A stretch of 64,000 nt of DNA from Acidovorax sp. Root219 (GTDB lineage: Bacteria > Pseudomonadota > Gammaproteobacteria > Burkholderiales > Burkholderiaceae_C), in contig NZ_LMIJ01000011.1 in assembly GCF_001428665.1 (NCBI RefSeq), positions 539,793 through 603,792 of the forward strand. Reading direction: 5' to 3'. The position numbers and the translations under genes were made by a program. The notes below the pieces were generated by a model. The model worked only from the letters and a program-made list of their open reading frames with translations, had not been told where the DNA came from and did not search any database. Shown here piece after piece: positions 29,843 through 37,480 of the stretch. Each line of letters opens with the position of its first letter. Position 1 is the stretch's first letter.

Positions 29843-30454
29843 GTGGCGCAACGCATTCTGGTCATCCTTGGCCACCCTGCCCTCAACAGCCTGTGCGCAG
29901 GCATGGCGACCGCCTACGCCGAGGGCGCGCAGGCCGCCGGCGCCGAAGTGCGGCGGCTGGACCTGTCCACCCGGCACTTCGACCCCCTGCTGCAGGCCGG
30001 GTACCGGGGCGAGCAGCCCCTGGAGCCCGACCTGCTGGCTGCCCAGGCCGACATCACCTGGGCCGAGCACCTGGTCTGGGTCTACCCCAGCTGGTGGGGC
30101 GCCATGCCGGCGCTGTTGAAGGGTTTCATCGACCGGGTCTTTTTGCCCGGGTATGCCTTCAAGTACCGCCAGGGCTCGTCGCTGTGGGACAAGCTGCTGG
30201 CGGGCCGCACGGCCGAGTTGCTGGTGACCATGGACTCGCCGCCCTGGTACTTCCGCTGGGTCACGCGCATGCCGGGGCACCATCAGATGAAGAAGGCCAT
30301 CCTGGAGTTTTGCGGCATCCGGCCGGTCAAGGTGCGCAGCTTCGGCCCGGTGCGCACGGCCGATGCGAAACGCCTGGGCGCATGGGTGGCGCAGGCGCGT
30401 GCGCTGGGTGCGCGGCAGGGTGGACGCGCGCCGGCTGCCGCCACGGCGTCCTGA
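29843..30454 (+). CDS. NAD(P)H-dependent oxidoreductase, flavodoxin-like fold (NQO/MdaB-type)
   Basis: A 203-residue protein of the NAD(P)H dehydrogenase (quinone) flavodoxin-like family. ILVILGHPALNSLC is the FMN phosphate region. ITWAEHLVWVYPSWWGAMPA and LLKGFIDRVFLPGYAF are strong family signatures. The start is GTG at 29843, preceded by GGGAG at 29833-29837. It follows the MerR-type promoter, so it may respond to electrophile, quinone or redox stress sensed by the MerR protein. Its stop abuts that of glpQ on the opposite strand. Confidence 0.9.
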   Translation: MAQRILVILGHPALNSLCAGMATAYAEGAQAAGAEVRRLDLSTRHFDPLLQAGYRGEQPLEPDLLAAQADITWAEHLVWVYPSWWGAMPALLKGFIDRVFLPGYAFKYRQGSSLWDKLLAGRTAELLVTMDSPPWYFRWVTRMPGHHQMKKAILEFCGIRPVKVRSFGPVRTADAKRLGAWVAQARALGARQGGRAPAAATAS

Positions 30455-31582
30455 TTATTTCCCGGTGAACGCCTGCACGGCGGCGCGGCCCACGGCCGAG
30501 TCGTCGGTAAAGAAGCCGTCCACGCCCGCGCGCAGGTAGGCAGTGATCTCGGCCACGCTGTCACCTCGCGCATTGGCGTCGCTGGACGGGGCCTTGCGCA
30601 GGCTGGCGGGCAGGAAACTGTTCTCGGGCCGCAGGGTCCAGATGTGCACTGCCAGGCCCGCCGCGCGGGCGTTGGCCACCAGTGCCGTGGGCTCGCCGGG
30701 GGCACCGTCCTTCACTGGCACCACCAGTGTCTTGTAGGGGCCGACGGCATTGGCGTAGGTCGCCACTTGCCTGAGGCCCTCGGCCGTGACCAGGTCGGCA
30801 TAGCTGCGCGTGTTGGCAGCGCCCTGGGCGACAAAGTCGTAAGGCCGGCCTGAGGGCGCCACCAACTGCACCAGGCGCACCGTGCTCAGCTTGCGGATGG
30901 CCTGCAGGTTGGCCACCTCGAAGGATTGCACGAACACCGGCGCGTCCTTGTGGTTCCAGCCGTTCTTTTCGAGCACGGCAAGCAGCGGTGCTTCCAGCGG
31001 CTGGCCGATGGACTGGAAGTAGGTCGGGTGCTTGGTCTCCGGGTAGATGCCGATGGTGCGGCCGGTCTTGGCGCTCTGCGCCTTGGCCAGGTCGATCACC
31101 TCCTGCAGCGTGGGGATCTCGAACTGGCCGTTGTAGGCCACGTTGGCCGGGCGCTGCGCCGGGATGCGTTCACGCGCGCGCAGGGTCTTGAGCTCGGCCA
31201 GCGTGAAGTCCTCGGTGAACCAGCCGGTGATGGCCTGGCCGTCGATGCTGCGCGTGGCCTTGCGCGCCGCGAACTCGGGGCGGTCCACCACGTCGGTGGT
31301 GGCTTCCTTCACCGAGCCGTCGGCGTTGAGGATGGCGATGGCGTTCTCGTGCCGGGCCACCAGCACCCCGTCCTTGGTGATCACCAGGTCCGGCTCGATG
31401 ATGTCGGCACCGTCGTCGATGGCCTTCTGGTAGGCCGCCAGCGTGTGCTCCGGGCGCAGCGCCGAGGCGCCGCGGTGCGCGATCACCGTGGGGGTGGGCG
31501 GCCAGGCCTGCTGGGCGGCGGCGCCCAGGGCCAGGGTGGCCATGGCGGCAGCGAGAAAGGTTTTCAGGGGGGCGAGGTGCAT
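30455..31582 (-). CDS. glpQ: periplasmic glycerophosphodiester phosphodiesterase
   Basis: A 375-residue GlpQ-type enzyme that splits glycerophosphodiesters into glycerol-3-phosphate and an alcohol. A signal peptide covers residues 1-24 (ends ALGAAAQQ). Catalytic residues appear in VIAHRGASALRPEHTLAAY (His, Arg, Glu) and IIEPDLVITKDGVLVARHEN (Glu, Asp, His). IGIYPETKHPTYF supplies further metal ligands. GGAGAA precedes the ATG. It is transcribed alone; no glpT transporter adjoins it. Confidence 0.94.
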   Translation of the reverse strand: MHLAPLKTFLAAAMATLALGAAAQQAWPPTPTVIAHRGASALRPEHTLAAYQKAIDDGADIIEPDLVITKDGVLVARHENAIAILNADGSVKEATTDVVDRPEFAARKATRSIDGQAITGWFTEDFTLAELKTLRARERIPAQRPANVAYNGQFEIPTLQEVIDLAKAQSAKTGRTIGIYPETKHPTYFQSIGQPLEAPLLAVLEKNGWNHKDAPVFVQSFEVANLQAIRKLSTVRLVQLVAPSGRPYDFVAQGAANTRSYADLVTAEGLRQVATYANAVGPYKTLVVPVKDGAPGEPTALVANARAAGLAVHIWTLRPENSFLPASLRKAPSSDANARGDSVAEITAYLRAGVDGFFTDDSAVGRAAVQAFTGK

Positions 31583-31678
31583 GGGGTTCTCCGGGGCGGT
31601 TGTCGCAAGCCCCGCACCATAAACCCCTTGCGTGACGCGCGCATGGCGCCCCGCCCGGTGCGGGCTTGGACCAGGTTC

Positions 31679-32263
31679 TCAGGCGTGCTCGAAGTGGAAC
31701 ACCGCCGTGCCCGCCATCACGTTGGGCAGCACGCGCACCTCGCGCCCATCCTGCAGCCCGAAGGATTCGAGCACGCGCAACTCGTTCTTGTGCGCCAGCA
31801 CCTCGAAATCCTTGTAGGTGCCCACGCGGATGTTGGGCGTGTCGTACCACTGGTAGGGCAGGCGCCGCGTGACCGGCATGCGCCCGCGCAAGATGGACAG
31901 GCGGTTGGGCCAGTGCGCGAAATTGGGGAAGGCGACGATGCCGGTGCGGCCCACGCGCGCCGTCTCGCGCAGCATCACCTCGGCGTTGCGCAGGTGCTGC
32001 AGCGTGTCGATCTGCAGCACCACGTCGAAGCTGTTGTCGCCGAACATGGCCAGGCCCTCGTCCAGGTTGAGCTGGATCACGTCCACCCCGCGGCGCACGC
32101 AGGCCAGCACGTTGGCGTCGGCGATCTCGATGCCGTAGCCGCTGCAGCCGCGCTCGCGCTGCAGGTAGGACAGCATGGCACCATCGCCGCAGCCCAGGTC
32201 GAGCACGCGCGAACCTGCGGGTACCAGGCGCGCCAGCGCCTGCATGGTGGCTTTCTCGGTCAT
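31679..32263 (-). CDS. metW: methionine biosynthesis protein MetW
   Basis: A 194-residue SAM-dependent methyltransferase-fold protein. Motif I is [33 protein letters not shown] and [19 protein letters not shown] are MetW signatures. In proteobacteria MetW accompanies MetX, and the pair makes the homoserine acyltransferase active. The start overlaps the metX stop (ATGA, 32260-32263), so the two are translationally coupled and both fall under the upstream riboswitch. Confidence 0.95.
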   Translation of the reverse strand: MTEKATMQALARLVPAGSRVLDLGCGDGAMLSYLQRERGCSGYGIEIADANVLACVRRGVDVIQLNLDEGLAMFGDNSFDVVLQIDTLQHLRNAEVMLRETARVGRTGIVAFPNFAHWPNRLSILRGRMPVTRRLPYQWYDTPNIRVGTYKDFEVLAHKNELRVLESFGLQDGREVRVLPNVMAGTAVFHFEHA

Positions 32264-33390
32264 GCGTGGTGCTCCTTGGCAATGGCGTCGAAATACGAGC
32301 GCATGGTGTCCATGTAGCGCGGGTCGTCGAGCAGGAAGGCGTCGTGCCCGTGCGGCGCGTCGATCTCGGCGTAGCTCACGCGGCGGCGGTTGTCGAGCAG
32401 GGCCTTGACGATCTCGCGGCTGCGCTGGGGCGAAAAACGCCAGTCGGTGGTGAAGCTGATGAGCAAAAACTTCGCCGTTGCGCGGGCCAGCGCCTGCGTG
32501 AGGCTGCCGCCGTACTGCAGCGCCGGGTCGAAATAGTCTAGCGCGCGGGTGATCAGCAGGTAGGTGTTGGCGTCGAAATACTCGCTGAACTTGTCGCCTT
32601 GGTAGCGCAGGTAGCTCTCGATCTGGAACTCGATGTCCTGGGTACTGTATTTGGGCGTGAGGCCCTCGCGCAGCTGGCGCCCGAACTTCTCGTTCATCAC
32701 GTCGTCGCTGAGGTAGGTGATGTGGCCGATCATGCGCGCGATGCGCAGGCCGCGCTGCGGGATCACGCCGTGGCGGTAGAAGTGGCCGCCGTGGAAGTCC
32801 GGGTCGGTAACGATGGCGCGGCGCGCCACTTCGTTGAAGGCGATGTTCTCTGCCGTAAGGTTGGGTGCGCTGGCCACCACCACCGCATGGCGCATGCGCT
32901 CGGGGTACTGCAGCGTCCAGCCCAGGGCCTGCATGCCGCCCAGGCTGCCGCCGAGCACGGCGGCCAATTGGGTGATGCCCAGGCGGTCGAGCAGGCGGGC
33001 TTGGGCGTTGACCCAGTCCTCCACCGTCACCACCGGGAAATCGGCGCCATAGACCTCGCCCGTGTCCGGGTGAGTGTGCATGGGGCCGGTGGAGCCGAAG
33101 CACGAACCCAGGTTGTTCACGCCGATCACGAAGAAGCGGTTGGTGTCCACCGGCTTGCCCGGGCCGATCATGTTGTCCCACCAGCCCTCGCTGCGCGGCT
33201 GGCCTTCATAGACGCCGGCCACATGGTGCGAGGCATTCAGGGCATGGCAGACCAGCACGGCGTTGGAGCGCTCGGCGTTGAGCGTGCCGTAGGTTTCGTA
33301 GGCCAGCACGTAGTCGCGGATGGATGCACCGCTCTGCAGCGGCAGCACCTCCTCGAAACGCATGGACTGGGGTGTGGCAATGAACGACAT
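32260..33390 (-). CDS. metX: homoserine O-acyltransferase (acetyl/succinyltransferase) MetX
   Basis: A 376-residue alpha/beta-hydrolase-fold enzyme that acylates homoserine in methionine synthesis. Motifs: [15 protein letters not shown], the nucleophile elbow [15 protein letters not shown] (Ser), late Asp in [11 protein letters not shown], and His in [12 protein letters not shown]. The start [10 protein letters not shown] at 33390 immediately follows the U-tract of a terminator hairpin. An in-frame ATG at 33405 lies inside that hairpin. No clear Shine-Dalgarno is present. Control by SAM through the 33439-33494 aptamer is expected. Confidence 0.94.
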   Translation of the reverse strand: MSFIATPQSMRFEEVLPLQSGASIRDYVLAYETYGTLNAERSNAVLVCHALNASHHVAGVYEGQPRSEGWWDNMIGPGKPVDTNRFFVIGVNNLGSCFGSTGPMHTHPDTGEVYGADFPVVTVEDWVNAQARLLDRLGITQLAAVLGGSLGGMQALGWTLQYPERMRHAVVVASAPNLTAENIAFNEVARRAIVTDPDFHGGHFYRHGVIPQRGLRIARMIGHITYLSDDVMNEKFGRQLREGLTPKYSTQDIEFQIESYLRYQGDKFSEYFDANTYLLITRALDYFDPALQYGGSLTQALARATAKFLLISFTTDWRFSPQRSREIVKALLDNRRRVSYAEIDAPHGHDAFLLDDPRYMDTMRSYFDAIAKEHHA

Positions 33391-33427
33391 AAAAAAACCC
33401 GGCATCGCTAAAAACGAGGCCGGGGTT
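33391..33427 (-). terminator. intrinsic terminator overlapping the metX initiation region
   Basis: On the minus strand AACCCCGGCCTCG (33427-33415) pairs with CGATGCCGGGTT (33407-33396) around a T-rich loop, followed by seven T residues (33397-33391) that directly precede the metX ATG. It is the likely expression platform of the upstream SAM aptamer. Confidence 0.75.
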
Positions 33428-33438
33428 TGGGTGTCGGT

Positions 33439-33494
33439 CGGGTCTTTAGCAGAATTTATAAAGCGCCCGCAAGCTATGGCAAATCGGCGCGAGG
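33439..33494 (-). promoter_or_regulatory. SAM-II (SAM_alpha)-like riboswitch upstream of metX
   Basis: The minus-strand sequence has the ordered features of SAM-II: P1 5' strand GCGCC, then GATTTG, then GCTTGC, P1 3' strand GGCGC, an A/T-rich TTTATAAAT segment, and the conserved GCTAAA. Loop nucleotides GCC should pair with the bases after GCTAAA in pseudoknot P2. Here these read GAC, leaving one A-C mismatch. A -10-like TATAGT lies just upstream (33503-33498). SAM-II elements are known for controlling metX/metA. Confidence 0.8.
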
Positions 33495-33530
33495 ACAACT
33501 ATACCAAAGCCGGGCGCCGGCCGCACTCCC

Positions 33531-34103
33531 TCAGGAAGAGGCCAAGGGCGCGAACAGCGCGATGCCGCCCAGGACCAGGAAGATGCCTGCGGACACCAGG
33601 TGCACCGCACGGATCGGCACGCGCCGTGTGATGCGCTCGCCCAGCCACACCACGGGGGCATTGGCCAGCATCATGCCGAGCGTGGTGCCCATCACCACCC
33701 ACAGGTAGGCGTTGTACTGGGCGGCGAGCATCACGGTGGCGATCTGGGTCTTGTCACCCATCTCGGCCAGGAAGAAGGCGATCAGCGTGGTGCCGAAGAC
33801 GCCCCAGCGCGGGGTGCCACCGGTCTCTTCCTCGTCGAGCTTGTCGGGGATCAGCATCCAGATGGCCATGGCGATGAAGGATGCGCCCAGGATCCAGCGC
33901 AGCATCTGCGGTCCCAGCATGGTGGTGACCCAGGCGCCCAACGCGCCGGCCAGGCCGTGGTTGGCCAGCGTGGCGACCAGAATTCCGAGGACGATGGGCC
34001 AGGGTTTGCGGAAACGGGCAGCGAGTACCAGTGCCAGCAGTTGGGTCTTGTCGCCCATCTCGGCAAGGGCGACGATGGCGGTCGAAACGAAGAAGGCTTC
34101 CAT
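33531..34103 (-). CDS. GDT1/TMEM165 family (UPF0016) membrane protein, predicted Mn2+ exporter
   Basis: A 190-residue protein with six predicted membrane helices and two copies of the family motif (ALAEMGDKTQLLAL near residue 12 and FLAEMGDKTQIATV near residue 112), arranged as an inverted repeat. Family members move Mn2+ and/or Ca2+ against protons; bacterial MneA-type proteins export manganese. The yybP-ykoY manganese riboswitch upstream supports this. No strong Shine-Dalgarno is seen. A perfect 16-bp palindrome (34114-34129) sits 10 nt before the ATG. Confidence 0.92.
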   Translation of the reverse strand: MEAFFVSTAIVALAEMGDKTQLLALVLAARFRKPWPIVLGILVATLANHGLAGALGAWVTTMLGPQMLRWILGASFIAMAIWMLIPDKLDEEETGGTPRWGVFGTTLIAFFLAEMGDKTQIATVMLAAQYNAYLWVVMGTTLGMMLANAPVVWLGERITRRVPIRAVHLVSAGIFLVLGGIALFAPLASS

Positions 34104-34141
34104 GGGGTGGGGTCAATCCGGCCGGATTGTTATGAGACGCA

Positions 34142-34189
34142 CATTGACTGCACCCCGACTCCGGCCATTGGATCGGCATGCAGTCAATG
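34142..34189 (-). promoter_or_regulatory. expression-platform hairpin of the manganese riboswitch
   Basis: An 11-bp perfect stem is formed by CATTGACTGCA (34189-34179 on the minus strand) and TGCAGTCAATG (34152-34142). Its first arm begins at the last base of the aptamer motif GGCGAGACC and overlaps bases that could extend P1, so the two structures may be alternatives. Further downstream lies the palindrome CAATCCGG/CCGGATTG (34114-34129). Confidence 0.55.
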
Positions 34190-34302
34190 GTCTCGCCCAG
34201 CTCAAGAACCGCATGCACCATAGGTTTCAAGGAACCCAAGTATGTTGACGCATGCCCCCGGCGCATGTTGCGACCGGGCGGGCTACTCCCCAAAGACGCT
34301 GT
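34189..34302 (-). promoter_or_regulatory. yybP-ykoY manganese-sensing riboswitch
   Basis: The minus strand carries the hallmark conserved strings in order: TTTGGGGAGTAGCC (34294-34281), a variable arm, CAACATACTTGGG, a second arm and GGGCGAGACC (34198-34189). The gene downstream is a GDT1/UPF0016 exporter, one of the classic targets of this class, where Mn2+ binding raises expression. A TATACAAT -10-like element lies just upstream (about 34305-34312). Confidence 0.9.
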
Positions 34303-34547
34303 GATTGTATACGAATCTAAGGTGAAACCCTGCCCACCCCCGGTGGATAAAAAGCAGGCCTTCGGAGCGTTTGCTGAAATAAAACCCCACAAGCGACAAA
34401 AGTGATTAATAATGACTTCGCTTTTCTGCTTAGCAGCAAGGCAGTTAGGTTAGCGGTGAATGGTCAGTTTCGCGTCTTTGAAGTCGTCACAGGTTTGTTG
34501 ATTGCGTCGGGCTCCATCGCGTTTTCATGTTTTTTCAGGAGTCCTTC
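34303..34547 (+). promoter_or_regulatory. leader/promoter region of the first RRM gene with SD-sequestering stem
   Basis: This AT-richer 245-nt stretch has no gene. It contains the divergent promoter of the manganese riboswitch at its left end. The block 34453-34474 is 19/22 identical to 35131-35152 before the second RRM gene. GGGCTCC (34509-34515) can pair (one G-U) with GGAGTCC (34538-34544), which includes the AGGAG Shine-Dalgarno of the gene at 34548. A -10-like TAATAAT lies near 34406-34412. Confidence 0.55.
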
Positions 34548-34949
34548 ATGGGCAACAAACTTTACGTGGGCAACCTGCCCTACAGCTTCCGCGACGAAGA
34601 CCTGCAGCAAACCTTCAGCCAGTACGGCTCGGTTGGCAGCGCCAAGGTCATGATGGAGCGCGACACCGGTCGTTCCAAGGGTTTCGGCTTTGTCGAAATG
34701 GGCAGCGATGCCGAAGCACAAGCCGCCATCCAAGGCGTGCATGGCACCAACTTCGGTGGCCGTGACCTCGTGGTCAACGAAGCCCGCCCCATGGAGCCCC
34801 GCGCTCCCCGTAGCGGTGGCTTCGGTGGCGGCGGTGGTGGTGGCGGCGGCTACGGTGGTGGCGGCGGCGGCGGTTACGGCGGCGGCGGTGGCGGCCGTAG
34901 CGGTGGCGGCGGCGGTGGTGGTTACGGCGGTGGCCGTAGCAGCTACTAA
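34548..34949 (+). CDS. glycine-rich RRM RNA-binding protein
   Basis: A 133-residue protein with one RRM (residues 3-80): RNP2 is LYVGNL and RNP1 is KGFGFVEM. A low-complexity tail of Gly runs with Tyr and Arg (GGGGYGGG-type, residues ~88-133) follows. Such proteins resemble plant and cyanobacterial glycine-rich, cold-induced RNA-binding proteins and probably act as RNA chaperones. It is followed by its own terminator, and by a paralogue at 35232. Its leader can sequester the Shine-Dalgarno, which suggests translational or temperature control. Confidence 0.95.
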   Translation: MGNKLYVGNLPYSFRDEDLQQTFSQYGSVGSAKVMMERDTGRSKGFGFVEMGSDAEAQAAIQGVHGTNFGGRDLVVNEARPMEPRAPRSGGFGGGGGGGGGYGGGGGGGYGGGGGGRSGGGGGGGYGGGRSSY

Positions 34950-34998
34950 GCAGCGCACACCCGTCCCGGCAGGCTTTGCCTGCTGACGACAAAAACAA

Positions 34999-35020
34999 GG
35001 AGCCTTCGGGCTCCTTTTTT
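34999..35020 (+). terminator. rho-independent terminator of the first RRM gene
   Basis: GGAGCC-TTCG-GGCTCC (34999-35014) is a UUCG tetraloop hairpin followed by TTTTTT (35015-35020). Confidence 0.92.
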
Positions 35021-35068
35021 CATGCCTGCGGCATTGTCACCACACCGGGCCCGGGGCTGTCATGCAGC

Positions 35069-35231
35069 TTGCTTTTTTGGGAAATTTGTGGCGCATAATG
35101 GGTTGGCGGGCTTTTGCCCGTCTCAAGTTTGCGGTGATCCGTCAGTTTCGCGCTGAGAGCGTCATTGAGATTAGCTGGCTGCGGTATCGGGACTCCATCG
35201 CTTTATCCATGTGTTTTTGAGGAGTCCCTCG
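35069..35231 (+). promoter_or_regulatory. promoter and structured leader of the second RRM gene
   Basis: A possible promoter is TTGCTT (35069-35074) with CATAAT (35094-35099), though a 19-bp spacer is long. The transcribed leader has the block 35131-35152, shared with the first RRM gene. GGACTCC (35190-35196) is perfectly complementary to GGAGTCC (35221-35227), which contains the Shine-Dalgarno for ATG 35232. Confidence 0.5.
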
Positions 35232-35819
35232 ATGGGCAACAAACTGTACGTTGGCAATTTGCCGTACTCGGTACGTGACAGCGATCTGGAGCAGGCCTTT
35301 GGCCAATTTGGCGCAGTGACCAGTGCCAAAGTGATGATGGAGCGTGACACGGGCCGCTCCAAGGGTTTCGGATTTGTTGAAATGGGCAGTGACCCCGAAG
35401 CCCAGGCCGCCATCAACGGCATGAACGGCCAGCCCCTGGGTGGCCGCAGCATCGTGGTGAATGAAGCACGTCCGATGGAGCCCCGCCCACCGCGCAGCGG
35501 TGGTTTCGGCGGCGGTGGTGGCGGTTATGGCGGCGGTGGTGGTGGTGGCCGCAGCGGCGGCGGTGGCGGCTACGGTGGTGGCGGCGGCCGTGAAGGCGGT
35601 GGCGGTGGCTACGGCGGCGGTGGCCGTGAAGGTGGCGGCGGTGGTGGCTATGGCGGCGGTCGCGGTGATGGCGGCGGCGGTGGCGGCTACGGTGGTGGTG
35701 GCCGCAGCGAAGGCGGCTTTCGCAGCCCCTACGGCTCCGGTTCGCGCAACGGCGGTGGCGGCGGTGGCCGCAGTGGTGGTGGCGGCGGTTACGGCGGTGG
35801 CGGCAACGGCGGCTACTGA
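35232..35819 (+). CDS. glycine-rich RRM RNA-binding protein (paralogue with longer tail)
   Basis: A 195-residue paralogue of the 34548 gene. The RRM (residues 3-80) has RNP2 LYVGNL and RNP1 KGFGFVEM, and is nearly identical in the ERDTGRSKGFGF core. The tail is about 110 residues of repeating Gly runs broken by Tyr, Arg-Glu and Arg-Ser (GGGGYGGGGREGGGGG-type units). It is longer than in the first copy, as expected from repeat expansion after tandem duplication. It has its own leader and its own terminator. An RNA chaperone role is inferred. Confidence 0.95.
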   Translation: MGNKLYVGNLPYSVRDSDLEQAFGQFGAVTSAKVMMERDTGRSKGFGFVEMGSDPEAQAAINGMNGQPLGGRSIVVNEARPMEPRPPRSGGFGGGGGGYGGGGGGGRSGGGGGYGGGGGREGGGGGYGGGGREGGGGGGYGGGRGDGGGGGGYGGGGRSEGGFRSPYGSGSRNGGGGGGRSGGGGGYGGGGNGGY

Positions 35820-35840
35820 GCCCCATGCTCCCCAGCAACA

Positions 35841-35862
35841 AAGCCCCTTCGGGGGCTTTTTT
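35841..35862 (+). terminator. rho-independent terminator of the second RRM gene
   Basis: AAGCCCC-TTCG-GGGGCTT (35841-35858) is a UUCG tetraloop hairpin ending in a T tract (TTTTTT). Confidence 0.92.
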
Positions 35863-35904
35863 CACGTCTGAAGCCTGCGAAGGAAGTGCCTTTCATGCTT
35901 CATG

Positions 35905-35931
35905 GCAAGGGCCGCCCCGCCGCGCTGGGGG
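35905..35931 (-). repeat. 27-bp dispersed gene-end repeat, copy B
   Basis: On the minus strand this 27-nt block is identical to 52613-52639. It lies just beyond the stop codon of the SDR gene (35955), and a CCCCCTGAG block stands between the stop and the repeat, as at the other copy. Confidence 0.75.
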
Positions 35932-35954
35932 ACGGCGGGAAGCGACTCAGGGGG

Positions 35955-36743
35955 CTACTCGTCCATTCTGCGCTTGCGCGGCCGCCCCGCCAGTGCCTTG
36001 TCGAACACCACGTTGGGCAGCAGGCGCATGAGTTTGGCGACCACCCCCATCTGCCAGGGGATCACGCGGTAGGTGGCGCCTGCAGTGATGGCCCGGAATG
36101 CCCGCTCGGCAAAATCCCCGGCCTTCATGAGGAAGGGCATGCCATAGCGGTTGTGCTGGGTCAGCGGCGTGTCGATGTAGCCCGGCGAGATGGTGACCAC
36201 GCGCACGCCATGGGGCCGCATCTCGCCGCGCAGGCTCTCGCAGTAGCTGATCACCGCCGCCTTGCTGCCGCAGTAGGCGCCATGCCCGGGCAGTCCGCGG
36301 ATGCCGGCCACGCTGCCGATGCCCACGAAGGTGCCGCTCTTGCGCTGCACCATGGCATCGACGAAGGGGTGGAAGGTGGCGGCCATGCCAATGTTGTTGG
36401 TGGCAAAGGTGCGGGCCATGACGTCGATGTCGCCACGCACCGCCGTGTCCATGCCCACGCTGATGCCGGCATTGGCGATCACCACGTCGGGCGTGCCCTG
36501 GCGCACAAGGCAGTCGCGCCCGGCGGCGACGATGCTGTCCACCACCGAGACGTCGGCGCTGTAGATCTCATAGTCTGCAGGGTCGATGCCTTGCGCGATC
36601 GCCCAGGCCTTGACCTCCTCGGTGCGGCGCGCCACCAAGGCCAGGCGGTAGCCCGCCTGGTGAAAGCGCAGGGCCAGGGCCTGGCCGATGCCGCTGGAGG
36701 CGCCGGTGATGAAGGCCAGTAGTGGTTGCTGCTGCAGGGTCAT
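35955..36743 (-). CDS. short-chain dehydrogenase/reductase (SDR)
   Basis: A 262-residue classical SDR. The cofactor motif is ITGASSGIGQALALRF. VVIANAGISVG is the NAG-type motif. The catalytic Ser is in GIGSVAGIRGLPG and the Tyr-x3-Lys is YCGSKAAV. SPGYIDTPLTQ follows. The C-terminus is basic (GRPRKRRMDE). It is a predicted NAD(P)H-dependent oxidoreductase of unknown substrate. It follows lptC by 52 nt on the same strand, but a functional tie to LPS is not established. Confidence 0.92.
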   Translation of the reverse strand: MTLQQQPLLAFITGASSGIGQALALRFHQAGYRLALVARRTEEVKAWAIAQGIDPADYEIYSADVSVVDSIVAAGRDCLVRQGTPDVVIANAGISVGMDTAVRGDIDVMARTFATNNIGMAATFHPFVDAMVQRKSGTFVGIGSVAGIRGLPGHGAYCGSKAAVISYCESLRGEMRPHGVRVVTISPGYIDTPLTQHNRYGMPFLMKAGDFAERAFRAITAGATYRVIPWQMGVVAKLMRLLPNVVFDKALAGRPRKRRMDE

Positions 36744-36795
36744 GGGGGCTTTGGTGGTGGGGTGGGATGCGCCTGATGGCGGCGCCTACAGCGGG

Positions 36796-37422
36796 TTACT
36801 TGGCGGCGCCGGGCATGAGCAGGCCCTTGACCCGGCCGTGCAGCTGCAGCACCTGGTCCAGGTTGTCGTAGTCCATGCCATCGGCCGTGAAGCGGTCGTT
36901 GCCCCGGGTCAGGACCACCGGCTTGTCCGAGCGCACGCGCTCGGTCTGGGTGAAGGCGTGCAGGAACTCGCTGCGGAACTCCATGCGCGGCTGGGCGGCC
37001 ACACCGGGGCGGGCGGGCAACGGCTCGCGCGTGACGATGGCGTTGCCGAACAGCTGCACTTCGCTGCCATCGGCATTGCTCAGGGCCCGGTTGGCCGTGG
37101 CCAGGGTCAGGCGCCCGTCGATGGCCACCGAGCGCATGCGCGCCAGGTCGATCTCCAGGGTGTCCGTGTCCGGGAAGTGGCGTGCAAGGTCGCCCTGCAC
37201 CTCGCTTTGCAGTCGGCCCTTGGCATCGAAGCTCTTCACCGAAAAGGCCTTCATCGAATAGTCGGGCTGGTTGCTCCGGGCCTTCTCGGCGGCCGGGGCC
37301 AGGGGCATGGGGGCATTGCGCACCAGCCACCAGGTGCCCAGGGCCATCAGGCCCATGATCAGCACCGGCAGGTACAGGGTGATGCGCTCCCAGCTTTGCT
37401 GGAGCATGCGGCGGCGGCTCAT
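36796..37422 (-). CDS. lptC: LPS export system protein LptC
   Basis: A 208-residue bitopic inner-membrane protein. One membrane anchor (residues ~15-34, LYLPVLIMGLMALGTWWLV) precedes the periplasmic LptC jellyroll (QPDYSMKAFSVKSFDAKG, DTLEIDLARM, then MDYDNLDQVLQLHGRVKG). It relays LPS from LptB2FG to LptA. The start MSRRRMLQQSW at 37422 fits the family. It belongs to the order kdsD-kdsC-lptC, which links Kdo synthesis with LPS export. Confidence 0.93.
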   Translation of the reverse strand: MSRRRMLQQSWERITLYLPVLIMGLMALGTWWLVRNAPMPLAPAAEKARSNQPDYSMKAFSVKSFDAKGRLQSEVQGDLARHFPDTDTLEIDLARMRSVAIDGRLTLATANRALSNADGSEVQLFGNAIVTREPLPARPGVAAQPRMEFRSEFLHAFTQTERVRSDKPVVLTRGNDRFTADGMDYDNLDQVLQLHGRVKGLLMPGAAK

Positions 37423-37480
37423 GGGCGGCCTCCTGCCTGTGGGGCTGGCGTGGTGGTGCAAAGGTGCATGGGAGAAGTCG

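Noticed and set aside
33391-33498. A metX start at 33498, giving 36 extra N-terminal residues
   Set aside because: That segment coincides with the SAM aptamer and terminator. Homologues begin near MSFIATPQ, so the upstream start is not credible.
34820-35816. CRISPR-like or tandem-repeat array reading of the GGTGGC-rich DNA
   Set aside because: The repeats lie in frame within two RRM proteins and encode glycine-rich tails. There are no spacers of constant length and no cas genes.
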